DNA of 64,000 bases from Chitinophagaceae bacterium (GCA_016710745.1 JADJVB010000010.1:62001-126000), one strand, 5' to 3'; positions 8,460 through 17,882 are shown, counted from the first letter of the stretch. Numbers and translations: made by a program. The notes: generated by a model from the sequence alone, not told the origin.

Positions 8460-10562
8460 ATGTACAACAGCGAACAAACTAAAGCATTACAAAAAAAGAC
8501 CGAAGCGTGGTTGGTAGCAGCCAATGCCGGGAATATGTCCGAAATAGTAGAAGACAATATTGAAGACCTCCGCTATTGCCTGCGTTTTCACGAATACCGG
8601 TACTATGTACAAAACGATCCGCTGATCAGCGATTTTGAATACGACACCCTGTATACATTGCTCGAACAGTTTGAAAAAGAAAATCCTGGTGCCGTCACGC
8701 CCGACTCGCCTACACAACGGGTGGGTAAGGGTTTGATCAAAGATTTTCCAAAAACGCAGCACCTGGTGCCGATGTTATCGCTCGAGAATTCGTACAACGC
8801 CGACGACCTGCTTGATTTTGACCGCAAAGCCAGGGAACTCTCGGGCCTGTCTGCAATTGAATATTGTGTTGAACCCAAATTCGACGGTGCCAGCATTTCC
8901 TTACTTTATGAGAATGACCTGTTTGTTCGCGGGGTAACCCGGGGTGATGGCGAAGTAGGCGATGAAATTACGATGAATATCAAACAGATCAGGTCGGTAC
9001 CGCTGTCTGCAACATTCAGCGAATACGGTATTGAACAGATCGAGATACGGGGTGAAGTGCTGATGAATAAGAAAAACTTTAAAGCTTACAATGATACCCT
9101 CATGGAAGAAGGTATTCCGCCACTGGCCAATCCCCGCAATGCTGCTGCCGGATCGTTACGGATAAAAGATACGGCCGAGGTTAGCCGCAGGAACCTGGAA
9201 GCGTTTTTATACCATGTAAGCTTTTTATCAACCGGCAACAGGCAATCTTTCAATACAGAAACCAAAGAGGATAAGCCGGTATCAGACAAAAATACAGTTC
9301 CTTCAACGCATTCGGGGATGCTGGAGATGCTTTGGCGCCTTGGATTCAGGAGCCCTAAAAATGAAATGAAAGTTTTTACAGGCATTGACCAGGTGATCAG
9401 TCATGTACACGATTTCGAAAAGGAAAGAGATAACCTGGGTTACGAAATTGACGGGATGGTGATCAAAGTGAACGATTTGCACCTGCAGGATGAATTGGGT
9501 ATGACCTCGCACCATCCCCGTTGGGCGATTGCCTTTAAGTTCAAAGCCCGGCAGGCCACCAGTAAACTGCTGGGTGTGGAATACCAGGTAGGCCGAACCG
9601 GTGCCGTAACCCCCGTGGCGAAAATAGAACCAGTGCCCGTTGGTGGCGTAACGGTAAGCAGTATTTCCATTCACAACGAAGACTATATTAAAGAGAAGGA
9701 CCTGTGGATCGGTGATACCATTTTAATTGAACGAAGCGGTGATGTAATTCCGCAGATCGTAAAATCTTTCCCCGAATTGAGAAAAAGCGACGCAGCCGGG
9801 ATCGTGTTCCCTAAAACATGCCCTGCCTGCAACAGCCTTTTGTACAAACCCGTGGGTGAAGCCGTATGGCGATGTATTAATTTGAATTGCCCTGCCCAAA
9901 TAGTTGAAGGCATCATACATTTTGTGAGTAAAGATGCCATGGATATCCGGAGTTTTGGTGAAGCCAATGTGCGAAAATTTTATGAATCGGGTTTCCTGAG
10001 ATCGATTCCTGATGTATACACTACCAAACTGCAACAGGCTATCGAAGATTCTAAAAAACAGCCATTAAACCGTATCCTATACGCCCTGGGTATACGCTAT
10101 GTGGGGGAAACCACGGCCAAAACGCTGGCCAATGCCGTTGACCATCTTTTACAACTGGCCGAATTTTCGGAGGAAGAACTTATGGCTCTGGATGATGTGG
10201 GTGTTAAAGTGGCCAAAACCGTGTATGGCTTTTTTCGCCGGCCCGATAACCTGCACCTGATTCAGGAGCTTGACAAGCTGGGCGTTCGGCTAACAAACGA
10301 AAAAAAGAACCTGGTTAACGAAGGTAACCTGAACGGACAAAGCTTTTTATTCACCGGCACGCTTACCCGGCTAAAAAGAACAGAGGCAGAGGAAATGGTG
10401 GAAAAGAACGGAGGTAAACTGCTTGGCGCTGTCAGCAGTAAATTAAACTACCTGGTTGCCGGCGAAAAAGCCGGCAGCAAACTCGAAAAAGCGAAGAAAA
10501 TTCCGAACATAAAAATAATTTCTGAAGAAGAATTCTTAAAAATGCTTTCTTTTAGTAAATAA
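8460..10562 (+). CDS. ligA: NAD-dependent DNA ligase LigA
   Basis: 700 residues, the usual LigA length. It seals nicks between Okazaki fragments and in repair using NAD+. The order is complete: an Ia-like N-terminus with YRYYVQNDPLISDFEYD; the adenylation domain with the nucleophilic Lys in EPKFDGASISLLY (about residue 142); an OB fold with VGRTGAVTPVA; a Cys4 zinc finger (CPACNSLLY...CINLNCPAQ, about 458-482); helix-hairpin-helix segments (ALGIRYVGETTAKTLA); and a C-terminal BRCT domain (GQSFLFTGTLTRLKRTEAEE, about 625-700). It appears monocistronic, followed by an HNH protein gene after 85 bp. Confidence 0.97.
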   Translation: MYNSEQTKALQKKTEAWLVAANAGNMSEIVEDNIEDLRYCLRFHEYRYYVQNDPLISDFEYDTLYTLLEQFEKENPGAVTPDSPTQRVGKGLIKDFPKTQHLVPMLSLENSYNADDLLDFDRKARELSGLSAIEYCVEPKFDGASISLLYENDLFVRGVTRGDGEVGDEITMNIKQIRSVPLSATFSEYGIEQIEIRGEVLMNKKNFKAYNDTLMEEGIPPLANPRNAAAGSLRIKDTAEVSRRNLEAFLYHVSFLSTGNRQSFNTETKEDKPVSDKNTVPSTHSGMLEMLWRLGFRSPKNEMKVFTGIDQVISHVHDFEKERDNLGYEIDGMVIKVNDLHLQDELGMTSHHPRWAIAFKFKARQATSKLLGVEYQVGRTGAVTPVAKIEPVPVGGVTVSSISIHNEDYIKEKDLWIGDTILIERSGDVIPQIVKSFPELRKSDAAGIVFPKTCPACNSLLYKPVGEAVWRCINLNCPAQIVEGIIHFVSKDAMDIRSFGEANVRKFYESGFLRSIPDVYTTKLQQAIEDSKKQPLNRILYALGIRYVGETTAKTLANAVDHLLQLAEFSEEELMALDDVGVKVAKTVYGFFRRPDNLHLIQELDKLGVRLTNEKKNLVNEGNLNGQSFLFTGTLTRLKRTEAEEMVEKNGGKLLGAVSSKLNYLVAGEKAGSKLEKAKKIPNIKIISEEEFLKMLSFSK

Positions 10563-10647
10563 TTATATTACATTTGAATACCACCTCTCCTTCCATTTGC
10601 ATTCAGGCAAGTTCACTTGTTTGTTTAATTAATTAAATCAATCTATC

Positions 10648-11211
10648 ATGATCAAAAAAAACCCAGGCGAAGTATGGAAGCAAATTCTTTTCAAGGGAAA
10701 TAAACAGCTTCGAAAAAAGTATGCTATCTCATCACATGGCCGTGCAGCCAGTTATACAACGGATGTATCGAAAGATGGCAAATTATTAAATGGTTCCTTA
10801 ACCTCGGGATATCGAACACTCAATTTACACGTTGAGGATAGTAATGGTACCATTTATTTCCACCGGGAGGTGGCCAAACATTTTTGCAAAAAGCCATCAC
10901 CCAAACATAAATATGTAATTCATACAAATCACAAAAAGAAAGACAACCATTTTAAAAATTTGAAATGGGCCACGCTCGAAACCGTAAGTTCGCATCAGCA
11001 AAACAGCCCTGAAAAAATTGCCTATAAAAAACGGCAGGCAAACAGAACGGTTGGGTTGAAACTCAATGCCACACAGGTTAAAACAATAAAAGACATGATC
11101 AATAATCCAAAAAGAAAATTAACCTATAAACAACTGGCCGCTAAATACAAAGTAAGTGAAATGACTTTGTATCGGATCAAAAGCGGTGAAAACTGGGGAC
11201 GTATCAAGTAA
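10648..11211 (+). CDS. NUMOD4/HNH-type endonuclease-like protein
   Basis: 187 residues. The N-terminus matches a NUMOD4-type start (GEVWKQI...YAISSHGRAASY). The middle has an HNH-like core with HREVAKHF and VIHTNHKKKDNHFKNLKW, the pattern of HNH homing nucleases (His, then Asn/Asp spaced before NLxW). The C-terminus carries a helix-turn-helix (LTYKQLAAKYKVSEMTLYRI) likely to bind DNA. Such proteins come from phages and mobile introns but also occur as free-standing chromosomal genes. No intron, intein or phage genes surround it. It is Lys-rich (many AAA/AAG codons) compared with its neighbours. Activity and target are unknown. Confidence 0.75.
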   Translation: MIKKNPGEVWKQILFKGNKQLRKKYAISSHGRAASYTTDVSKDGKLLNGSLTSGYRTLNLHVEDSNGTIYFHREVAKHFCKKPSPKHKYVIHTNHKKKDNHFKNLKWATLETVSSHQQNSPEKIAYKKRQANRTVGLKLNATQVKTIKDMINNPKRKLTYKQLAAKYKVSEMTLYRIKSGENWGRIK

Positions 11212-11229
11212 TAGAGAAAATGAACGCTC

Positions 11230-11270
11230 AAAAAAGGAATTTGCAGGTTAGCAGATTCCTTTTTCTATTT
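11230..11270 (+). terminator. Rho-independent terminator after HNH gene
   Basis: AAAAAGGAAT and ATTCCTTTTT form the outer stem and TGC/GCA the inner stem around a six-base loop. The right arm ends in a T-run. It lies 20 bp after the HNH stop codon. Confidence 0.6.
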
Positions 11271-11303
11271 TAATTACATTCGTTTTTAAAAATATCTACA
11301 GAT

Positions 11304-11966
11304 ATGATTCAAACAACAACTTTTGCATTTCTGAAACAATTAAAGAATAACAACAACAAAGCCTGGTTTGAGGCCCATCGAAAACAATATGAAGACGCTA
11401 AAACCAACTTATATCAACTGGTTGAAGAACTTATAAAAGCCATCGGAAAATTTGATGCGCCCATTGGTCAGCTTGCTGTAAAAGATTGTGTGTTCCGGAT
11501 TAACAGGGATATACGGTTCAGCAAAGACAAGACGCCTTATAAATCGAATATGGCCTGTTATTTTAATGCGGCCGGCAAAAATGGCCGGGGTGGGGGTTAT
11601 TACCTGCATCTTGAACCCGGTAAAACCATGGCAGGTGGCGGTATCTGGATGCCGGAAGCTCCGGTATTGGCTGGCATACGGCAGGAAATAGACTATAACT
11701 GGAAAAACTGGAAAAAAACAATTGAAAACAAAAACTTCAGAGAAACATTTACCGAAGGCGTTAATAGCAGTGATACACTTACCAGGCCCCCAAAGGGTTA
11801 CGACGAAAATAATCGGGCTATAGCATTTCTTAAAATGAAAAGCTTCGTTGTTACCCGGCCTTACACAGATGCCGAAGCTCAAAACAAAACCTTTGTAACA
11901 GAAGTTGCCAAAACGTTTAAAACGATGAAGCCGTTCATTGATTTTCTGAACACGGCACTACATTGA
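11304..11966 (+). CDS. DUF2461 (TIGR02453) family protein
   Basis: 220 residues, full length for this family of uncharacterised cytoplasmic proteins. Characteristic blocks are FLKQLKNNNNKAWFEAHRKQYE at the N-terminus, VFRINRDIRFSKDKTPYKSN (about residues 65-84) with its conserved basic residues, and the glycine-rich GGGYYLHLEPG and GGGIWMPE. The function is not established. The gene is flanked by hairpins on both sides and appears to be transcribed alone. Confidence 0.85.
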   Translation: MIQTTTFAFLKQLKNNNNKAWFEAHRKQYEDAKTNLYQLVEELIKAIGKFDAPIGQLAVKDCVFRINRDIRFSKDKTPYKSNMACYFNAAGKNGRGGGYYLHLEPGKTMAGGGIWMPEAPVLAGIRQEIDYNWKNWKKTIENKNFRETFTEGVNSSDTLTRPPKGYDENNRAIAFLKMKSFVVTRPYTDAEAQNKTFVTEVAKTFKTMKPFIDFLNTALH

Positions 11967-12399
11967 AAAAAGACGGCCAGAGATAAAAATCTCCGGCCTT
12001 GCTTACCTCTGAAACCACAAGAAAAAATTTATAATAAGTTTATAGATAGTTTATTTTGACCTATCAATTAAATGCAGAAATATCCCTTAACGATATCCCA
12101 AACAGGATTTTTAATAATATTGGAGAAATTAGATAATCAAGCAGGGTGTAAAATTACAATTTTTTAATATTTTCATAATTTATTTTCCGAATTCCCTGCC
12201 CATCCGATTCTTTTCTACCGTTTTGTTCGCTAAATCAAAGGTAGTACTGCTTTTCCGCTTATTTGCCGGTTGCCCTGATAGTAAAATGTTAATTTTCCAC
12301 TTCGGTCAATTAAACCAGGTAAGCCAGCCGGTATTAAACGGCAAAATCACCAAAAAAACGGTTCAAAAACTAATAAGTGTTAGTTTTGTAAAAAAAGGA
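11967..12399. other. 433-bp intergenic region
   Basis: It starts with a hairpin (GGCC-GAGAT / ATCTC-GGCC, 11975-11998) that probably ends the DUF2461 transcript, although no strong T-run follows. The middle (12020-12220) is AT-rich with no gene I can support. The end contains the TetR-type operator and a -7-like element. In-frame codons do run upstream of 12400, but they lack regulator homology. Confidence 0.5.
12368..12385. promoter_or_regulatory. Probable TetR/PaaR operator (copy 1)
   Basis: AACTAATAAGTGTTAGTT matches the perfect palindrome before paaA (20022-20039) at 16 of 18 positions. It overlaps a -7-like TAGTTTTG (12381-12388), and the TetR start codon follows at 12400. Binding here would block transcription of tetR-paaE, giving autoregulation. 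Inferred from sequence identity; no binding data. Confidence 0.7.
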
Positions 12400-12990
12400 A
12401 TGGCAAAAATAAAGCCGGGTAAAAATGCCAGTAAAAGGGATCTGATTACACAAAAGGCGGCGGCCTTGTTTAAGAAAAAAGGATATTCCTCCACTTCCAT
12501 GCGTGAATTGGCCGAAACCGTTGGCGTGGAAGCGCCAAGCCTGTATAATCATATTGGAAGCAAAAGTGAATTATTGCAAACCATTTGTTTTAAAGTAGCC
12601 AATGCCTTTACCGGTTACCTGGAATCTGCAGAAGCCGCTAACGGAAGTTCTGTAACAAAACTGGAACATACCATACGGTTTCACATACATATGATGTTGC
12701 AAAACTTTAATGAAGTGTATGTAGCAAATCACGAATGGAAGCATTTGAAAGAGCCCTATCTCAGCAACTTTTTAATTCAACGCAGGAGTTATGAAAAAAG
12801 ACTGATCGGCCTGGTAGAAAACGGAATCGCTGCCAAAGCATTCAAGAACGTGAACCCGTTTGTTTCGGTATTGACGATCTTATCGGCTGTGCGTGGACTT
12901 GAATTTTGGCAACAACCCAAAAAAAATATCAGCAACCGGGTGTTGGAAGACGATATGGTAAACCACTTACTAAAAGGAATCATTAAATAA
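12400..12990 (+). CDS. TetR/AcrR-family regulator, probable regulator of phenylacetate genes
   Basis: 196 residues from the ATG at 12400, which has an A-rich AAAAAAAGGA just before it and starts right before the DNA-binding domain. The N-terminal helix-turn-helix is typical (LITQKAAALFKKKGYSSTSM; LAETVGVEAPSLYNHIGSKS). The C-terminal ligand domain is of the TetR_C type found in FadR/PaaR-like regulators. It sits 5 bp before paaE, and an 18-bp palindrome shared with paaA lies just upstream. It is therefore probably a repressor released by phenylacetyl-CoA or a related CoA thioester, as known for PaaR of other bacteria (inference). Confidence 0.85.
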   Translation: MAKIKPGKNASKRDLITQKAAALFKKKGYSSTSMRELAETVGVEAPSLYNHIGSKSELLQTICFKVANAFTGYLESAEAANGSSVTKLEHTIRFHIHMMLQNFNEVYVANHEWKHLKEPYLSNFLIQRRSYEKRLIGLVENGIAAKAFKNVNPFVSVLTILSAVRGLEFWQQPKKNISNRVLEDDMVNHLLKGIIK

Positions 12991-12995
12991 ATTAT

Positions 12996-14078
12996 ATGGC
13001 CGTTCATTTTCATACGCTTACAGTAAAAGACATAAAAGCCGAAACCGATGATTGTGTTTCGATAAGTTTCGACATCCCGGAGGATCTGAAAGCGGGATTT
13101 CTATTTGAACCCGGACAAAATATCACCATCAAAAAAGTAATTGATGGCGAAGAGATACGCCGGTCTTATTCCATTTGCTCTGCCCCTTTCGAGAATGAAT
13201 TTAGGGTAGCCATAAAAAAAGTGGATGGTGGCCGGTTCTCCGGCTTCGCCAATAGCCATTTAAAACCCGGTGATGAACTCGAGGTATTGCCGCCTACGGG
13301 TAAATTCAACAGTATTTTAAACCCGGGGAATGAAAAACAATATGTGGCGTTTGCAGCAGGAAGTGGCATTACACCCGTTATTTCTATTATTAAAACAACT
13401 TTGCAAACGGAGCCACTGAGCCGCTTTACCCTGGTGTTTGGCAACCGTGGCCGAAGCTCTATCATATTTTTTGAAGAACTCGAGGGTTTAAAAAACAAAT
13501 ACCTGAACCGTTTCAATTTTATTAATATCCTCAGCCGCGAAAAAACAGAGGCCCCGATAAATTTCGGGAGGATCGATTTGGAAAAGTTAAGCGCTTTGCG
13601 TTCATTGGTTGATTATCAAAACACTGATGAATTTTTTATTTGCGGACCCGAAGAAATGATCTTTTGCGTAAAGGATTTTCTGGAACAACAGCCCGTTGAT
13701 GAAAAGAAAATTCACTTCGAATTGTTTACTACACCGGGAAGGAAAAACGAATCAGCGATCAGCAACAGGCCATTGGTAAAAGGCAACAAAGAACCGCAAA
13801 GTAAAATTACCGTTAAACTGGATGGCCGGAGTTTTGATTTTGATCTGGGATTCAACAGCGAGAATATTTTAGACGCAGCCCTAAAACAGGGTGCCGATCT
13901 GCCATTTGCCTGTAAAGGTGGTGTGTGCTGCACCTGCAAAGCAAAACTGCTTGAAGGTGAAGTAGAGATGGATGTAAACTGGGGATTGGAGCACGAGGAG
14001 ATTGAGCAGGGATTTATTTTAACCTGTCAATCGCACCCGGTAACGGAAAAAGTAGTGGTTGATTTTGATATTAAATAA
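12996..14078 (+). CDS. paaE: Phenylacetyl-CoA 1,2-epoxidase reductase subunit PaaE
   Basis: 360 residues, normal length. It passes electrons from NAD(P)H through FAD and a 2Fe-2S centre to the PaaABC oxygenase. The FAD-binding barrel is at about 1-100 (RRSYSICSAP), the NAD(P)-binding part at about 105-225 (AFAAGSGITPVISIIK; FFICGPEEMI), and the C-terminal plant-type ferredoxin domain has CKGGVCCTC plus a distal Cys in FILTCQSHP. It is cotranscribed with the TetR gene and separated from paaABCD by a 6-kb minus-strand block, whereas in many bacteria paaABCDE are contiguous. Confidence 0.95.
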   Translation: MAVHFHTLTVKDIKAETDDCVSISFDIPEDLKAGFLFEPGQNITIKKVIDGEEIRRSYSICSAPFENEFRVAIKKVDGGRFSGFANSHLKPGDELEVLPPTGKFNSILNPGNEKQYVAFAAGSGITPVISIIKTTLQTEPLSRFTLVFGNRGRSSIIFFEELEGLKNKYLNRFNFINILSREKTEAPINFGRIDLEKLSALRSLVDYQNTDEFFICGPEEMIFCVKDFLEQQPVDEKKIHFELFTTPGRKNESAISNRPLVKGNKEPQSKITVKLDGRSFDFDLGFNSENILDAALKQGADLPFACKGGVCCTCKAKLLEGEVEMDVNWGLEHEEIEQGFILTCQSHPVTEKVVVDFDIK

Positions 14079-14092
14079 ACCCCGTACTGCAG

Positions 14093-15733
14093 CTAAAAGT
14101 TTATCCTCGTGCCGGGCAGGATAATAGCCGTATAATTTCTTGCTGATGTTATTTCGTTACGCCGGCCATGGCCACGTTCGGCTTTTATCCTGATTGTTTG
14201 TCCGTTTGCCGCTGTTATCGTGTTGATATCTACATCAGTTTGTATCTTGCCCAATTTAATAACTCCCCTTGCAACGGCCCCTTTTTCGACGATGGTAACG
14301 CCGCCATAAATCACCGCCCTGTTCAAAGAAAAAGTAACCGGAATATCCTGCCGTTCGGGCGCATTGCTGAGATCATTCTGCAGGTACAGGTCTATTTCAA
14401 CTTTAGAACTGACCACGATATCTTTTTTTACCACCGGTTTTTCTTTTTCTTCCGGCTCGGGCGCAACAACCACCGGTATTACCTTCTCCTCTTTTTTGTT
14501 CTTCTCTTTTTCCGGCTCCTTTTTATTCTCCGGAGATGGAACTACCTCTTTGTTCTCAGCCGGCTGTACCGGAACAACGGGTTGTATTTGTACGCCCCCA
14601 CCATTATTGTTACCGGCCATTTCAGTATCTTGTTCGTTACCGCCGCCGTTGTTTGCTTCGGGTTGGTCCGGTGTACCACTGTTCTTTACCAATACCACCA
14701 CAAATAAAAACAGAAACAATAAAGCCACGATCAGGTAACGCACTTTATATTGATTAAAACTTGCTTTTAGTTTATCGAAAAAAGTGGCAGTACCGGACCA
14801 AACTTCGGCCCTCGTTTGTAAACCGGCATTATTATCATCCAGCATTCTTGTTGATGGAATGGTGGATTGCCCATAGGCTGCGCCCACCGGGTTCAACGTT
14901 ACTAAACTAATATTCCTATAATTGGGAAAGGCAGTTTGAAGTGCCTGTTGAAAGGCCCTGGCGTTGGCAAACCGATTGGCCGGATTTTTATCCAGCGCCT
15001 TCATGATAATATCACTCAACGATCTGGGAATAGCAGCATTAAATTTAACCGGATGGGTGATCTTCTGTTTCAGAATAGCCTGCATCAGGGTAAAGTCAGT
15101 ATCTGCTTCAAATGGCAATTTACCAGAAAGCAATTCGTACATCGTTACACCGGCTGCATAAATATCTGATGCTGCTGAAGCGTCCTTGCCCTGTATCAAT
15201 TCGGGTGCCATAAATTCAACCGTACCTACAATCTTATTTACCTGCGTCATCTTTTGTTCGCCGGCAACTTTGGCTATCCCAAAATCCATCAGCTTAACGG
15301 TGCCATCGGCCGTAAGCATGATATTGGCGGGCTTAATATCGCGGTGATAAATATTTTTTTGATGAGCGTGCTGTAATCCTTCCAACACCTGTGTAAAAAC
15401 CGGTACAATAAATTCCGGAGACAAGGTTCTGTGTTTCTTCATCAGGTCATCCAGGCTATCTCCCTGCACATATTCCATCACCATATAATGATTGTTCTCC
15501 TGCTCGATAAAATTATAGATCACCGCAATATTGGGGTGCAGCAACTGAGCCAGCACCCTGGCTTCTTTTTTAAATCTTTCTAAAAACTGTGATTCCATGA
15601 TAAGTTGCGGGTGCAGCATCTTCAGGGCTACATCCCGGCCCAGCATAGTGTCTGTTGCTTTATATACATTCCCCATTCCTCCTTTTCCAAGATGAGCTGT
15701 TATTTCGTAAGAATGTATTTTTTGTCCAATCAT
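14093..15733 (-). CDS. Transmembrane Ser/Thr protein kinase (PknB-like) with extracytoplasmic C-terminal domain
   Basis: 546 residues from the ATG at 15733; two codons further upstream is only a TTG. The kinase domain (about 7-265) has a Gly-loop LGKGGMGNVYKA, Lys in VALKML, catalytic HRDIKPANIML, DFG in KLMDFGIAK and the APE-equivalent FMAPELIQG. One transmembrane helix lies at about 335-353 (YLIVALLFLFLFVVVLV), then a low-complexity Pro/Glu/Lys linker (to about 440), then a compact beta-rich C-terminal domain (VEIDLYLQNDL...IILPGTRINF). The outer domain may sense something in the periplasm, but its family is not recognised. It is the last gene of the kinase-PP2C-kinase-FHA operon, 12 bp after the phosphatase. 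Confidence 0.9.
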   Translation of the reverse strand: MIGQKIHSYEITAHLGKGGMGNVYKATDTMLGRDVALKMLHPQLIMESQFLERFKKEARVLAQLLHPNIAVIYNFIEQENNHYMVMEYVQGDSLDDLMKKHRTLSPEFIVPVFTQVLEGLQHAHQKNIYHRDIKPANIMLTADGTVKLMDFGIAKVAGEQKMTQVNKIVGTVEFMAPELIQGKDASAASDIYAAGVTMYELLSGKLPFEADTDFTLMQAILKQKITHPVKFNAAIPRSLSDIIMKALDKNPANRFANARAFQQALQTAFPNYRNISLVTLNPVGAAYGQSTIPSTRMLDDNNAGLQTRAEVWSGTATFFDKLKASFNQYKVRYLIVALLFLFLFVVVLVKNSGTPDQPEANNGGGNEQDTEMAGNNNGGGVQIQPVVPVQPAENKEVVPSPENKKEPEKEKNKKEEKVIPVVVAPEPEEKEKPVVKKDIVVSSKVEIDLYLQNDLSNAPERQDIPVTFSLNRAVIYGGVTIVEKGAVARGVIKLGKIQTDVDINTITAANGQTIRIKAERGHGRRNEITSARNYTAIILPGTRINF

Positions 15734-15745
15734 AATCAATTGTTG

Positions 15746-16666
15746 TTAAATATCCGAAGGCAAATCTGCATCTCTCGTCATTTTAGGCAAATCTACATCT
15801 CTTGTTAATTTTAATTCGGTTTCAACCGCAGCTCCGGTTTTTTCGGCCAGTACCACGGTTATATTATCGTGCCCTCCCCTGGCTTTTGCCTGCTGTACCA
15901 TCAGGTTTGCAGCATTCTTCAATTCATTGTCCAAAAGAATTTTATTTAGTTCTGCATCCTTTAAATAATCGTACAGGCCATCAGAACAAAGTAAGAGCCG
16001 GTCATTATTTTCGAACTTAAATTTACTTATACCGGTATCAATTCTTAATTCGGGTTTTGTACCCATGGCGTTGGTAAGAATATTACGCTTGGGATGCGTA
16101 GCGGCTTCTTCTGCCGTTATTTCACCGCTGTTTACCAATTGCTGCACGTAGGTATGATCTTCTGTTATCTGCAAAATGGAATCTGCCTTTTGTATATATG
16201 CCCTGCTGTCGCCTACATGTGCATAATATATCGCCTGACCAATTACCACCAGAACAGTGCAGGTTGTGCCCATACCCTGATATGCTTTTTGCGACGACGC
16301 TTTTTCAAAAATAGTTTTATTGGCAAGTGTTAATACTTTTTCAAGATTTTTTTCAACACTTCCGTTTTTCGCATTGAAATATTCCCGGCTAATAATTTCT
16401 GTAGCCATCTTACTGGCAACCTCCCCTGCCTGGTGCCCGCCCATTCCATCGGCAACAATCAGCATATATCCTTTTTCACGAATAATGTTTTCATCAGCAA
16501 CTTTAAAGAAAAGGCCCATATCTTCATTATTGGTTCTTATATTACCAAGGTCAGAAACAACTATCGCCTTTACCTGATCTGTTTCTGAATCATCACCCTT
16601 AAGTTCCGCAACAGGTGGGTTTTTTTTTCTTCCAAACAGGTTATTTATCCAACCCATATTATTCAT
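15746..16666 (-). CDS. PP2C-family Ser/Thr protein phosphatase
   Basis: 306 residues. It removes phosphate from Ser/Thr, presumably reversing the two kinases beside it. PP2C motifs with metal-binding acidic residues are clear: SDLGNIRTNNEDMG, LIVADGMGGHQAGEVAS, YYAHVGDSRAYI, LLLCSDGLYDYL and GGHDNITVVL. It has no membrane segment. Its start (ATG 16666) overlaps the end of the upstream kinase gene by 8 bp, which implies translational coupling; an alternative ATG is at 16657. The last 20 residues contain a small duplication (TRDVDLP / TRDADLP) encoded by a near-perfect direct repeat at 15748-15808. Confidence 0.93.
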   Translation of the reverse strand: MNNMGWINNLFGRKKNPPVAELKGDDSETDQVKAIVVSDLGNIRTNNEDMGLFFKVADENIIREKGYMLIVADGMGGHQAGEVASKMATEIISREYFNAKNGSVEKNLEKVLTLANKTIFEKASSQKAYQGMGTTCTVLVVIGQAIYYAHVGDSRAYIQKADSILQITEDHTYVQQLVNSGEITAEEAATHPKRNILTNAMGTKPELRIDTGISKFKFENNDRLLLCSDGLYDYLKDAELNKILLDNELKNAANLMVQQAKARGGHDNITVVLAEKTGAAVETELKLTRDVDLPKMTRDADLPSDI

Positions 16667-17882
16667 TTATTTTGTCAAGATTATATTCGTATGATTTCCG
16701 ACCAATGGTGATGGATACATCCACATCCTTTGGTTCATACCCTTTGGCTTCCAGCCTGAATTTAAAATTTTCTCCTTCTTTTCCGGTTATTTTATAGGGC
16801 AGTTTTCCCGTGTTTCCATCCTGAAAAACAATATAGGCATTGGCGGCATTAGATACGTTGATTGTGAGTGTACGGGTTAACCCCGCACGCTGTTCAACTG
16901 TAGTCCCGTTTTCATTAACCTCCGGTTGCTCCGGCAGGGGCGTATCCGTATTTTTAGGAATAACAATCATGATAAAAATCAGCAGTACCAGTACGGCCGC
17001 AATTGCTAATATTTTTTTATTTACCCTTAGCGGCCCTAACGGCATTTTGTTATGCAGGCTGCGGAAGGGTTTCAATACCGGTTCCTGCCCTAATATTAAT
17101 GACTCAACTGCAGCAGCAGAAAAACGGTTGGCCGGATTAACCTGCAGGCATTTATCAATAACCCGGCTTAGTTTATCTGAAACTACCGGCACCAGGATAT
17201 TGGGTTTTGTAAAGTCGCCTTTTTCAATTTTTGCCCTCATCGTTACCGCATTGTTGGCATCAAATGGCATATATCCCGTTACTAATTCATAGGTTAGTAC
17301 ACCCAGACTCCATACATCAGATTTCTTTTCTACCTGTTGCCTGAATTGTTCTGGTGCCATGTACTCGGTAGTACCAACCATATATCCCTGTTGGGTGAGT
17401 TTGGGTGTGTATTTGTTTTTTGATATACCAAAGTCAAGCATGGTAACTATACCATCGGGCTGTATTTTAAAATTCTGTGGTTTAATATCACGGTGTAAAA
17501 TATCCTTACTATGCAAATAAGACAATGCTGCGGCTATTTGTTTTATTATACTCTCGGTCTCCTCGTTTGAAAGTTTCCCTCTTTTATGCAGATAAACGTC
17601 CAGCGGGTCGCCTTCCACATACTCCATGATAATACAGGCGGTGTCGCCAGTAACCAGGTACTCATATAAACGTGCAATATTTGGATGTGTAATTGAAGAC
17701 TGGATATAAGCCTCGTTTCTGAACCGGTCGCCCATATCTTTCTGGTGAAGGATTTTTACTGCGGCTGTTCTGTTCAATGCGGCATTATAAGCCTTATACA
17801 CATCACCCATACCGCCTGACCCAATTCTTGCGATCAGGCGGTATCCCCCTATCTCTTGATATTTGAAGTTTGCAGATTCCAT
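16659..17882 (-). CDS. Transmembrane Ser/Thr protein kinase with C-terminal PEGA-like domain
   Basis: 407 residues from the ATG at 17882. A longer frame to a GTG at 17960 would overlap the upstream gene by 23 bp and adds no domain. The kinase domain (about 10-260) has IGSGGMGDVYKAYN, AAVKIL, HRDIKPQNFKI, MLDFGISK and EYMAPEQF. A transmembrane helix follows (about 293-312, ILAIAAVLVLLIFIMIVIP). The extracytoplasmic tail ends in a PEGA-like beta domain (LTINVSNAANAYIVFQDG; LEAKGYEPKDVDVSI). It is the second gene of the operon and overlaps the PP2C gene. Confidence 0.9.
   Translation of the reverse strand: MESANFKYQEIGGYRLIARIGSGGMGDVYKAYNAALNRTAAVKILHQKDMGDRFRNEAYIQSSITHPNIARLYEYLVTGDTACIIMEYVEGDPLDVYLHKRGKLSNEETESIIKQIAAALSYLHSKDILHRDIKPQNFKIQPDGIVTMLDFGISKNKYTPKLTQQGYMVGTTEYMAPEQFRQQVEKKSDVWSLGVLTYELVTGYMPFDANNAVTMRAKIEKGDFTKPNILVPVVSDKLSRVIDKCLQVNPANRFSAAAVESLILGQEPVLKPFRSLHNKMPLGPLRVNKKILAIAAVLVLLIFIMIVIPKNTDTPLPEQPEVNENGTTVEQRAGLTRTLTINVSNAANAYIVFQDGNTGKLPYKITGKEGENFKFRLEAKGYEPKDVDVSITIGRKSYEYNLDKINE

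Noticed and set aside
12050..12220. Small RNA or tRNA in the AT-rich gap
   Set aside because: No cloverleaf or conserved RNA motif is visible, and the region is simply AT-rich.
12223..12399. 59-residue N-terminal extension of the TetR protein
   Set aside because: It would place the operator and -7 element inside the coding region, and it has no homology to TetR proteins.
14364..14738. Antisense open frames over the kinase linker
   Set aside because: They mirror the low-complexity Pro/Glu/Lys linker and have no independent homology or start signals.
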